Assembly: GCA_045648445.1 (NCBI GenBank)
Contig: JAZRNY010000003.1
Location: 91,812-155,811 of the forward strand
Source: SIG607 sp045648445
GTDB taxonomy: Bacteria; Bacillota; Clostridia; Oscillospirales; Acutalibacteraceae
Length of the DNA stretch: 64,000 nucleotides
Direction: 5' to 3'
Shown here: positions 29,256 to 37,624 of the stretch, piece by piece
Layout: every line of letters starts with the position of its first letter
Numbering within the stretch: the first letter of the stretch is position 1
The notes under the pieces: model-generated
Database searches by the model: none
Seen by the model: the letters and a program-made list of their open reading frames with translations, nothing else
What the model was told of the DNA's origin: nothing
Position numbers and translations under genes: made by a program

Positions 29256-32200
29256 ATAGCATTAGATAAGCAAATTTTTATCTACTCGGTAGATACAGGC
29301 GCCTTTTTCACCGATAAAGAAAAAGAAATTGAAGATGTTCGTTTTGAAGCACTTCGTAAAAAGAAAAATTTAAAGTTTGAAGAAGAAATAATTCGATTAG
29401 TATTAAACGGAAAGAAAACAGAAAAAACAGCGAACAACGCATTACAGAAGAAATATAAAGTAAAAGAATTTAATGGAATATACACAAAAGATAGAATTGA
29501 TGAGATAAAGGAAGAGCTTACTGAATTAAACAAGATAATTAAAGATAAAAAAGAAGAACTTATAAATTTAATACCTACTAATACAAATCGCCAGCTCAGA
29601 GAAGAATGCTTGTGTGACAGTAATGTAATAAGCGTGTTCGACTCTGCCCTCACTCGTACTCTTAATATGAAAATTGGCGAATTATATACAGATATAATCG
29701 TAGTACAAACGTATTACTACGACATTGTAAAAGATATTGTTATAAACGGTTTTACGCTTAATGGCGAAAAATATCGTTGTTTAACTGCCAGCGCAGGTCA
29801 AATAAGAACAAAAAAGACAGTTTTTATTAAAGAAAGCATTTGGAATCAATATGAAAAGACATTTATGTGTGGTCTTACTCTTGATAAAGTTAATTCTAAG
29901 GGCGGAGTTAACGTTAATAAGTATCTGGCATATCTCGCCCTACAAAATAGCGCAACAGACCCTTGGCCTCGATTTGATATTGATAAGGCAATTGTAATAA
30001 ATGATTTTGAAACTGCCGTGCACGGTCTTGTGGATTATATAGATTATAATGATTATTCTATTGAACGAAAAGAAATGGATATATTAATCGAACACACAGA
30101 TGGCTGTGGAATAATACTCCCCTATCTTAGCCATAAAAATTTTATGGTGCGTCTACCTTGGATTAAAGGATTGCTGGCTTCATTCCCGTTCGACAAATTC
30201 ATTCGTGAACATAACGCAAGTCCCATCATCAAAGATATTTATGGCGTAGAGCATAATATTTTTGAAGAAAAAATTCAAGTTATATTCACAAAGAGTCAGT
30301 TCAAAATGTGGTCTTATTATAGTAGCTGGCAAGAATATAAAGATTGTTATAAAAAATACAACTGCTCTGCCGGAAAATGTAATGTTGAAGAAAATTATTT
30401 TGACGATGCTAAATTTAACTATCAAATGTTCCAAACGCTATCAGATTTGAATGATGAAGAGATTAAAGTCATTTGCGAACGCACAGCACAAAATATCAAC
30501 AATGTTTGCAAAGACCGCGAAACCATGTTAAAAGTATTCAAAGCTACAAAAACTAATCTACATAGAACCGCAGAGCAGGACAACCTTTTGAGATATCCAC
30601 CGTTATTACAAGACCCTTATTATCGTCAAACTTTATCAGACTACAAAAAGAGTATGGTAAAAGAAGCTTGGTCAGCAAAGTTAGACATCAATGGTAAATA
30701 CACATTTTTAATTCCTGATTTATATGCTGCGTGCGAATATTGGTTTTTGGGCAATAAAAATCCTCAAGGTTTGTTAAAAGATGGCGAAGTGAGTTGTGCT
30801 CTATATCCTGAAGTTGAAAAAGTTGACTGCTTGAGGTCGCCTCATTTAGCAGCCGAGCACGCCGTAAGAAAAAACATTATTAATGACGAAACAAAAAAAT
30901 GGTTTACCACAAAAGGTATTTATACCAGTTGTTTTGACTTAATAAGTAAGATACTTATGTTCGATGTTGATGGAGACCGTTCGCTTGTATGTGCTGACCA
31001 AACAATCGTAAAGGCCGCTGAACGCAATATGAAAGATGTTGTACCTTTGTATTATGATATGAAAAAGGCGGCACCAATGATTGTAAACAATCAAGTTATA
31101 TTTGACGGATTAAATGCGGCATACAAGGGTGGTAGAATTGGGGAGATAAGTAATCTTATCACAAAGATATGGAATAGTGAAGATATTAAATATGATATTA
31201 TCAAATTGTTGGTAATGGAAAATAATTTTACAATCGATTAAATGTTAGTCGCCTTATATAGCAATATATAAGTGAAAAACTGGTGAACCTGCAAATGTAG
31301 GGTGTACGGTTAACAGAAATGGAGCAGTAGGAAATGACTGTTTGTAACCGTGCTAACAGGGAAAATCTAAACCTTATGGCAAGATAATCCTGTGGTAAGA
31401 TAATATGTTGATAAATTTATAAATTTAAAAGCAAGGAGATGATAAATGTAATTAAAAAAGGAATGATTTTCAACTATTTAGAAACAATTGAACCTGCGAT
31501 GACAAAATCAAATAAAAGGGGTTGGAAATGCAAGTGCATCTGCGGGAAAGAAACCATTGTTAGAGATAGAGATTTAGAAAATAACATAATTCAAAGTTGT
31601 GGGTGTATGAAACATCAAATAATAGGTGAAAGAAAAAGAACGCACGGAGAAGCTGGTGGATTATATGAAGGTAAAAGAAGTCGCCTATATACTATTTGGA
31701 GTAATATGAAAACCAGATGCACCAATCCAAATGTTCGCTCTTATGCTGATTATGGCGCAAAAGGTATAAATGTATGCGATGAATGGCAAGACTTTCAAAA
31801 TTTTGCAAACTGGGCAAGAACTAACGGGTATCAAGATAATTTAACAATAGAACGTAAAAATATTGACGGTAATTACTGTCCAGAAAATTGTGAATGGATT
31901 ACCTCGTCTGAAAATTCAAAACGTGCACACCAAAGAAGTGGTTGGGCAAGAAATTTGGACACAAATGAATACTTTGAATTTGAATGCGCGAAAGATTTTG
32001 CAAAAGAACATAATTTAAATCATAAATGTATAAGCCTAGTAATACGAGGTATAAATAAACAACATAAAAATTGGATATTTGGTAGAATTTAATTATCAAC
32101 ATATTATAAACTGCAACGACTATTCCGCAAGGAAGTAGTTTGTAGGTGAAACTCCTACTTACGAAGTGCCAGTTACCTTAAAAGGTAAAGATATAGTCTA

Positions 32201-32937
32201 ATCCCCTAATAAATATCGGGAAACCGAGGGTATAAATGTACGCAAAAACACTTTTTAAACCAACTCGACCTTCAGAGATACATAGTTTGATTCAATCTTA
32301 CAACCGCCAAAAAACACCATACTTTTTTCAATATGCAAAAGATAAAACTTTGAGCCAAGTTTCAACAAAAAATAATTCTTGTGTAAATCGAATTCAAGAT
32401 ATAATCGGAAATCCTAAGTTTGATTTTCAGACTAAGCAACTTGGTAAATTAAATTACAAAATGCTTTTATATGATAAGCGTATTGATACCAAATCTCAAA
32501 GAGCTCAAAATGTTATTGATGATTTTAAAGATTTAATTAAACAATATAATTTAAAATTAAATGATACCGGCGACGAACACGATAATTATGCTTATATTGC
32601 TAAAAAAATCAAGGACGAGCTTTTTGGAAAATATTACGATGACAGATATGTGTGTGACGTTCTGACAAAACATTATTTTTATGACAAACACACTATTCGC
32701 AAAAAAATGTTCTTAATATGTTTTAGTGACTTAATAAATGAAAATCTTCGTCAAAATCTTGATGATAACATTGCTTTTTGTAAAAAATGTGGTGCAATGA
32801 TAGCAAAAAAATCAAATAATCAAGATTTATGCCCAGATTGTTATAAAGAATATCGTAGAAAACAAAAAACGGAGACTATGAGAAGACTTAGAAATAAATC
32901 TTGTGGTCAAGTAGAAAACCCCTCTAACCCCGCATAA
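29256..32937 (+). CDS. yonO-like: YonO-type single-subunit RNA polymerase, split by an intron
   Basis: Exons 29256-31238 and 32239-32937 encode about 893 residues. Asp570-Val-Asp572-Gly-Asp574 (FDVDGDRS) is the DxDGD metal-binding signature of the two-barrel polymerase fold shared by YonO, crAss-like phage polymerases and eukaryotic QDE-1/RdRP; YonO transcribes SPbeta late genes. An in-frame TAG at 29250 followed by CGT-ATA-GCA-TTA-GAT-AAG means translation must begin at the ATA, correctly spaced after GAGGTG. The result, MALDKQIFIYSVDTGAFF, matches the N-terminus I recall for the family. No ordinary start occurs for 118 codons. The C-terminal exon has a zinc motif (CKKCG...CPDC). Likely drives transcription of some phage genes. 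Confidence 0.8.
31239..32238 (+). mobile_element. group I intron in the RNA polymerase gene
   Basis: Exactly 1,000 nt. The 5' exon ends CGAT and pairs with GTCG nine bases into the intron, giving the required U-G pair at the splice site. Intron ends ...AAATG with its final G. P7 strands GACTAT and ATAGTC (the latter in AAGATATAGTC, typical of phage group I introns) enclose the end of the core. Splicing joins ATC-GAT to TAC-GCA-AAA in frame (I-D-Y-A-K), restoring the polymerase. It sits downstream of the catalytic motif. Confidence 0.85.
31439..32092 (+). CDS. HNH homing endonuclease inside the group I intron
   Basis: 217 residues. An N-terminal zinc-ribbon (CKCICGKET...CGC) is followed by an HNH nuclease core (TIERKNIDGNYCPENCEWIT) and a C-terminal DNA-recognition tail (FECAKDFAKEHNLNHKCISL), the layout of I-HmuI-like free-standing/intron enzymes. 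It would copy the intron into intron-less polymerase genes. The start is uncertain: the first ATG overlaps AAGGAG, so a later codon may be used. Confidence 0.8.
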   Translation: MINVIKKGMIFNYLETIEPAMTKSNKRGWKCKCICGKETIVRDRDLENNIIQSCGCMKHQIIGERKRTHGEAGGLYEGKRSRLYTIWSNMKTRCTNPNVRSYADYGAKGINVCDEWQDFQNFANWARTNGYQDNLTIERKNIDGNYCPENCEWITSSENSKRAHQRSGWARNLDTNEYFEFECAKDFAKEHNLNHKCISLVIRGINKQHKNWIFGRI

Positions 32938-32982
32938 ATACTAGGTTTATGCAATATTTTGCAAAAAACCGTAAAATTAAAA

Positions 32983-33030
32983 AAGTGCCCTAAACCCGCA
33001 TAAACACTGGGTTTGTGGCACTTTTCTTGT
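32983..33030 (+). terminator. terminator after the RNA polymerase gene
   Basis: AGTGCC...GGCACT with inner AACCC/GGGTT pairs and a TTTTCTTGTTTT tail. A similar weaker hairpin (GCATAAA/TTTATGC) lies just before it, overlapping the stop codon. Confidence 0.8.
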
Positions 33031-33070
33031 TTTACACTAAAGGGAAAGATATTTTCCCAAAATAATATGG

Positions 33071-33148
33071 GATGATGCCTAATTTACAAAGCTCAAGGGG
33101 CTTAGTCTATTGGAGCAGGTCATCCTTTCGTCCTGCTCCTCTTATTAT
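33071..33148 (+). terminator. structured leader/terminator hairpins
   Basis: GATGA/TCATC pair enclosing AAGC/GCTT, then GGAGCAGG, 12 nt, CCTGCTCC followed by TCTTATTATTT, a second terminator. The ~300-bp gap holds no gene; it looks like a boundary between transcription units. Confidence 0.6.
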
Positions 33149-33177
33149 TTGAAAGTGCATAAATTTACCCATATTAT
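33149..33177 (+). promoter_or_regulatory. promoter of the late-gene module
   Basis: TTGAAA, 17-bp spacer, TATTAT, after two terminators and before the phosphoesterase, HU and head genes. A small hairpin (ACACAA/TTGTGT) lies in the leader. Confidence 0.6.
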
Positions 33178-33240
33178 ACTATAACACAATTCATTTGTGT
33201 TGTCAAACAAAAAATAAATTACAAAGGACTGAAAACAAAT

Positions 33241-33429
33241 TTGATTCGCATCACCAAAGAAGAATCCATTGAGGTACGAAAGAAATTCCCAAATGTTCAT
33301 ATTGCAATTACGAGTCGCCAGAAGACACATAATCGCAAAGGATATTATCTCGAAGAAAATCGTGCCGCAATGGGATGGTTAAAAAAATACAGAATGAAAG
33401 GTATGAATAAATCCATTGGCAGAGTTTAA
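33241..33429 (+). CDS. small basic phage protein
   Basis: 62 residues starting at TTG: MIRITKEESIEVRKKFPNVH then IAITSRQKTHNRKGYYLEE. Arg/Lys-rich. I recall similar short proteins next to the metallophosphoesterase in SPbeta-like phages. It overlaps the next gene by 14 bp. Confidence 0.6.
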   Translation: MIRITKEESIEVRKKFPNVHIAITSRQKTHNRKGYYLEENRAAMGWLKKYRMKGMNKSIGRV

Positions 33430-34399
33430 TCGTTTGCCCGACGAAACATATCAAGATTATTTCGTAAGGCTATTTGAAAACAAAGCATTATACAAATTAG
33501 ATTGTAATAAGATTGCAGAACTGCTTAACGCAGAGAACGGACAGAGTTATGGAGAGTCTTGTTATCGCAAGGAGTGGCAAAGTTTTAATCGCGGCAGACT
33601 TTATGAGCGTGAACTTATAGAACGCGGCGTTAAGACAAGAATATTGTGTATATCTGATATTCACTTCCCTTTTGCAAAACCAATTGAAACATTTTGTGAC
33701 TATGTGGGTAGAGTAGATATCCTATTGCTCAACGGAGATATTTTAGATTGTCAGGCCATATCTCGCTTTTCCAAGTTGTATCGCACTTCTCCAATTGAAG
33801 AAATGATTGGAGCAAGACAATATTTAATTGATTTAATTAAATACATACAACCTAAACAAGTTGTTGCCACTTATGGCAATCATGAATTAAGGCTCGCTTC
33901 GTACCTGTCTAACAATTTGGACACCGACGTTCAAGAACTATTACCTGAGACTGCATTGGATTATTTGTTTGTAGATGGTTTTACACATTATGACCGCCAA
34001 TTACGAACAAAAACCCATTATGACCCGATTTGTGAAGTCTTTGATGATATTAAAATTGAATATGTCGGCAAGTGGCATTGTCAAATATTTGATACAATAT
34101 TTTGCCATCCAAAAGCATTTGCTTCAAATCCAATGAAGACAGCAGAAAAAGCTATGTACTTCTTTAGAAATGAAGGAAAGCAATTTAAAACATTAGTTAT
34201 GGCACATACTCATAGAACTGGGTCTTATTCCATTGGAAATACGACAATTTACGAACAGGGCGCTTCTTGCGAGACCGATAAAATGAATTATACAGACGGC
34301 ATGCTTGTAAATTCGCAAAAACAAGGGTTTATTTATCTTTGCTACGACAAAGATGGTAATTGCATGCCAGAAAAGACAAAATTAGTTACTTTAAATTAA
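33416..34399 (+). CDS. yonJ-like: calcineurin-like metallophosphoesterase (YonJ-like)
   Basis: 327 residues. Motifs of the family in order: SDIHFP (metal Asp-x-His), NGDILD (GDxxD region), YGNHE (GNHE) and AHTHRTG (final His pair). Two metals would cut phosphodiester or monoester bonds. The position beside HU and the head genes matches SPbeta yonJ. The start is either a TTG or an ATA three codons earlier; an in-frame TGA lies just before. Confidence 0.85.
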   Translation: MAEFNRLPDETYQDYFVRLFENKALYKLDCNKIAELLNAENGQSYGESCYRKEWQSFNRGRLYERELIERGVKTRILCISDIHFPFAKPIETFCDYVGRVDILLLNGDILDCQAISRFSKLYRTSPIEEMIGARQYLIDLIKYIQPKQVVATYGNHELRLASYLSNNLDTDVQELLPETALDYLFVDGFTHYDRQLRTKTHYDPICEVFDDIKIEYVGKWHCQIFDTIFCHPKAFASNPMKTAEKAMYFFRNEGKQFKTLVMAHTHRTGSYSIGNTTIYEQGASCETDKMNYTDGMLVNSQKQGFIYLCYDKDGNCMPEKTKLVTLN

Positions 34400-34412
34400 G
34401 GAGAAATAAACA

Positions 34413-34691
34413 TTGAATAGAACAGAGTTGGCGGAAACGCTTGCGAAAGCATACAAATTTAATGTAGCTGACGCTAAACAAATCCTCGATTTTATTACCG
34501 ACACTATTGGCGACACGCTTGCTAATGGCGAAGAAGTACATATTACGGGATTCGGTAATTTTAAGACACATACTGTAAATAAGGATTTTCGCATGCCTAA
34601 CGGCGAAATTTTCAAAAAAGAGCCTTTTAAAGCAATTAAATTTGCCGCTACCGGCAAGTTAAAAGACAAAGTAAACGGTAGAATTGAATAA
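34413..34691 (+). CDS. hup-like: HU-like DNA-binding protein
   Basis: 92 residues. VHITGFGNFKTHT is the HU/IHF core (G-x-G-x-F) and RMPNGEIFK matches the proline-containing DNA arm region; the length is standard. TTG start 9 bp after AAGGAG. Compacts or bends DNA, possibly during packaging or recombination. Confidence 0.9.
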   Translation: MNRTELAETLAKAYKFNVADAKQILDFITDTIGDTLANGEEVHITGFGNFKTHTVNKDFRMPNGEIFKKEPFKAIKFAATGKLKDKVNGRIE

Positions 34692-34699
34692 CAAATATT

Positions 34700-34757
34700 A
34701 AATCAGCGAATGGCAATGAGATTAATTATGAGTGTTTGGCTGATTTTTTAATATTGC
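34700..34757 (+). terminator. terminator after HU
   Basis: AATATTAAATCAGC pairs with GCTGATTTTTTAATATT around a ~30-nt loop, followed by a T-rich stretch. Confidence 0.6.
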
Positions 34758-34759
34758 AC

Positions 34760-35470
34760 AAGGCGGTCGTGTTATAGACCGCCCACATATGGATTGGTTT
34801 GGCTAACTACCCAACTGATTCACCAATACTCCTATCGGGCTACTTTACCTCAAAGACCACAACTGATAGGCTTTTGAAAAAACTATTTTATCTCTTGGTT
34901 TAGTGAATCGGGTTCGGCAAGTTGGTCGTGCTATATCTGGTTCTATTTTGACGGAGTATGAGGTAGAAGAAAGTTTGATGAATGTTGACCACAGGAGTTG
35001 AATTTTCTTCGGCGGAGCTTAATCCTCCGCTTGTACATATTGGCTTAGTGCAACGGTAGCACGACAGTCTCCAAAACTGTTAGTAATAGTTCGAATCTAT
35101 TAGCCTTTGCCAAATTGTTGAGTCGCTCTCAACCGGAGTTAGACTGCCGATGCTTGCCAGAACTTGAAAGAGATTTGGGAGTTGAGTGTTTTAAAAGACG
35201 TGAGGTTGCTGCTCACGCGGGCAGTTTTATGCCTATGTAGTTCAATGCGTATTAGAGGGCTGCAGTGGCCTACCAAAATGACAGCATACACTCGTCGCCT
35301 TTACGATAAAAGGAAGTCGAACAGGGTTTAAGCATTGATGCCCCGTAAATAAAACATTAACGCAATGTTCGGCGTTTTATATCAAGCAAATAGTAAATAA
35401 CGAATGTTAGGGTATGTTCCTAACGCTTTCTATTTGTATTGCCCTCTTCCGAAATGGTAGAGGGTTTTCT
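34760..35470 (+). ncRNA. large (~710 nt) folded RNA with embedded tRNA-Trp
   Basis: No coding frame fits this stretch. It begins with GGCGGTC/GACCGCC and contains CCTATC/GATAGG, a long-range GATTCAC/GTGAATC helix, CGGAG/CTCCG, GTTGAG/CTCAAC, CGTGAG/CTCACG, GGCA/TGCC and GTTAGG/CCTAAC, and ends in the terminator CCCTCT/AGAGGG-TTTT. A tRNA-Trp lies in its first half. A giant RNA carrying a tRNA next to phage structural genes is what has been described for GOLLD-type RNAs. Class assignment needs a covariance search. Confidence 0.5.
35039..35112 (+). tRNA. tRNA-Trp (anticodon CCA)
   Basis: D arm GTGC-AACGGTA-GCAC, anticodon stem ACAGT/ACTGT around CTCCAAA (anticodon CCA), T arm AATAG-TTCGAAT-CTATT, discriminator G and encoded CCA. 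The acceptor strands ATTGGCT and AGCCTTT pair at five of seven positions, with T-T mismatches at positions 2 and 3. Confidence 0.85.
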
Positions 35471-35472
35471 AT
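35442..35472 (+). terminator. terminator of the folded RNA region
   Basis: CCCTCT, 11 nt, AGAGGG, TTTTCTATT, just upstream of the integrase gene. Confidence 0.75.
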
Positions 35473-35498
35473 TATTATAAATGAATCGTGGTGATTAA

Positions 35499-36506
35499 AT
35501 GAAAAAACTTGACAAAATTACTGACGCACAATGGGCGGAAGTAAACGAGTTTAATAGATTTATTGTAGAAGACTTTATTTTGAATTCAACCGAGAAATCA
35601 AAACAAACCTTAAAAGCCTATGAGTCTAATTTGAAAATATGGTTTGTTTGGGTTAAAGATAATTTGAACAATAAGTCTCAAATTGATATTAAACCGTTGG
35701 AATTTAAGAGGTTTATTAACTGGATGATAAATAGAGAATGCTCATCTGCCGACTGCAATAACAAAAGAGCTGCTATCAGTAGCCTGAATAATTACATAGA
35801 AGTTTACTATGGCGATGAATACAAAACATTTAGAAACTTTATTAACAAGAGCATTCAAAGACCACCTAAGGCCTTTGTTCACGAAAAACAACCTCTTACT
35901 ATTGAAGAGTTTAATCATTTAATCGCCGTTTTAACCGAAAAACAAGAATGGCAGAAAATTGCCTACCTGAAGTTTACTTTAGAAACAGGATGTCGTCGTG
36001 CCGAAAGCGCTCAATTACTTAAAGAAATTGTTAATGCAGAGCCGATAGTTAAAACTCGTGAAATTAAACGTGAAGACGGCACCGTCGAAGAACAAGAAAT
36101 TAAGTTTTATACCACACACGCCATTAGATGCAAAGGTCGTGGAACCGTTGGCAAAGTCCGTAAGTTTAGATTTGGGCAAGACACTATGGACTCTATTGTT
36201 AAATGGTTAGAAGTTCGTGGTAAGGATGATTGTCCTTATATGTTCGTTACCAAATATAAAGGCGAAATTAAACAAGTAGGAGAAAATACTTTTAATTCTT
36301 GGTCAAACAGTGTGTTTGAGCCGATTGTCGGCAGACGTTTTCACCCGCATTTGCTCCGTGAATCACGTGCGACTCAAATGGTAGTTGAAGAAGGAATGGA
36401 TATAAAACTTGCCCAAAAATTATTAGGTCACGAGTCGAGTGAGACGACTGAAATTTATGTAATAAGGGACGATACTGACGAGTTAGATGACTTGTATACA
36501 GTATAA
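35499..36506 (+). CDS. tyrosine recombinase (XerC/D- or integrase-type)
   Basis: 335 residues. A core-binding domain (TLKAYESNLKIWFVWVKDNL ...) is followed by a catalytic domain with TGCRRAESAQLL (Arg), HPHLLRESRATQ (H-x-x-R), LLGHESSETTEIY (GH and Tyr). All catalytic residues are present. It follows a folded RNA/tRNA region and precedes a cloverleaf-like RNA and the terminase genes. Probably the phage integrase or a dimer-resolving enzyme; attachment sites are not evident. Confidence 0.85.
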   Translation: MKKLDKITDAQWAEVNEFNRFIVEDFILNSTEKSKQTLKAYESNLKIWFVWVKDNLNNKSQIDIKPLEFKRFINWMINRECSSADCNNKRAAISSLNNYIEVYYGDEYKTFRNFINKSIQRPPKAFVHEKQPLTIEEFNHLIAVLTEKQEWQKIAYLKFTLETGCRRAESAQLLKEIVNAEPIVKTREIKREDGTVEEQEIKFYTTHAIRCKGRGTVGKVRKFRFGQDTMDSIVKWLEVRGKDDCPYMFVTKYKGEIKQVGENTFNSWSNSVFEPIVGRRFHPHLLRESRATQMVVEEGMDIKLAQKLLGHESSETTEIYVIRDDTDELDDLYTV

Positions 36507-36531
36507 AACCCTCATTTTATACTAACCAATA

Positions 36532-36611
36532 CCACGAGGATAGAACAGGCAGCTATCACGCCTACAAATCCGTAGGTCTTAAAGAGATGCAGGGTTGCCA
36601 ACCTGCCGTGG
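36532..36611 (+). ncRNA. cloverleaf-shaped RNA that is not a tRNA
   Basis: A closing stem CCACG/CGTGG holds three hairpins: GATAG/CTATC (9-nt loop), CCTAC/GTAGG (6-nt loop) and GCAGG/CCTGC (8-nt loop). The stems are perfect but loop sizes and sequences are not those of a tRNA. A terminator follows at once, so it could be the body of a short transcript. Confidence 0.55.
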
Positions 36612-36616
36612 TTTAT

Positions 36617-36647
36617 TAAAAAGCAACCATATTCGGTTGCTTTTTTA
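36617..36647 (+). terminator. terminator before the terminase genes
   Basis: GCAACC, 6-nt loop, GGTTGC, then T6; A-tract upstream. Strong. Confidence 0.85.
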
Positions 36648-36682
36648 TTATATAAAAATAGATTATAAGGAGGCGACTACAT

Positions 36683-37624
36683 ATCGCTGAAAAGAAGTTG
36701 GGCAGTCGCCCCCAAATAAGAAAACCAGAAGTTGAACGTAAAGAATTTTATTGTACTATGTGCGGTCACAAATACACAGTACAAAAGGGCAATTTTTATT
36801 ATAGCCAATCCCCTCTTTACGCTGGCAATAATAAATATATGCCAATTTGCAGAAAATGTGTTGATGCACTATTTGAGCATTATAAAGAAGTTCTTGGTGA
36901 TGAAGAAGAAGCTACGAAGAGAACTTGTTCTAAACTTGATATGTATTTTTCTCATAAAATTTACGAAATGACTAATAAAAGCAACGAAACAATGTCTCGT
37001 ATGGCTTCTATGGTAGGGAAAGCCAATATACGTCAGCACGCTTCAAAAACCTTTGATAATACTCTAGATGAAGCAAAAACTGACATTATTATGACAGAGG
37101 AAGATATTGCTGACGCTAAAGAAAATAGCGCAATTAAAGTAACTCAGGCTGCCATTAATCGCTGGGGTTTGGGATTTTCGCCAGAAGAATATAATTTTTG
37201 TGAAAATCTTTACAAAATGTTTAAATTGGCAAATCCACGCGCAGATGGAGTGCAGGAAACCTTTATCAAAGACCTTGTTACAACAAAAGTTCTTCAAAAT
37301 AGAGCTTTTAAAGATAATAATGCTGATAATTATGCTAAATATAGCAAAATCTATCAAGATACGCTAAAGGTTTCAAAACTCAAAATGACAGACGAAGATG
37401 AGCAAAATGTAAATGACGAAACAGTTTGCTGGGGTAACTTCGTAAAAGACGTTGAACAATATACACCAGCAGACCTTTATTTGAATAAAAAACTATTTGA
37501 AGACGCAGATGAAATTAAAGAATACTTTAAGCGTTTTATAGTTCGTCCGTTTAAAAACTTCTTTACTGGTAGTAAAGATATGGACGAAGAGTTTTCAATA
37601 TTGCCCGGTGATGACGATGCTTGA
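36683..37624 (+). CDS. terminase small subunit-like zinc-binding protein, apparent AUC start
   Basis: 313 residues. N-terminal CTMCGHKYT (CxxC) and CRKCVDA (CxxC) form a zinc ribbon, followed by a helical domain and an acidic tail that overlaps the terminase gene. It lies where the small subunit should and resembles SPbeta YonG in position. AAGGAGG is followed after 9 bp by ATC-GCT-GAA-AAG-AAG-TTG-GGC; starting there gives the expected MAEKKLGSRPQIRKPEVE, whereas the next ordinary start, TTG, is 14 bp beyond the ribosome site. Confidence 0.65.
   Translation: MAEKKLGSRPQIRKPEVERKEFYCTMCGHKYTVQKGNFYYSQSPLYAGNNKYMPICRKCVDALFEHYKEVLGDEEEATKRTCSKLDMYFSHKIYEMTNKSNETMSRMASMVGKANIRQHASKTFDNTLDEAKTDIIMTEEDIADAKENSAIKVTQAAINRWGLGFSPEEYNFCENLYKMFKLANPRADGVQETFIKDLVTTKVLQNRAFKDNNADNYAKYSKIYQDTLKVSKLKMTDEDEQNVNDETVCWGNFVKDVEQYTPADLYLNKKLFEDADEIKEYFKRFIVRPFKNFFTGSKDMDEEFSILPGDDDA

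Noticed and set aside
36507..36647. attP site formed by the cloverleaf sequence
   Set aside because: The proximity to an integrase invites it, but no second copy or tRNA 3'-end identity was found in the window, so it is left as an RNA.
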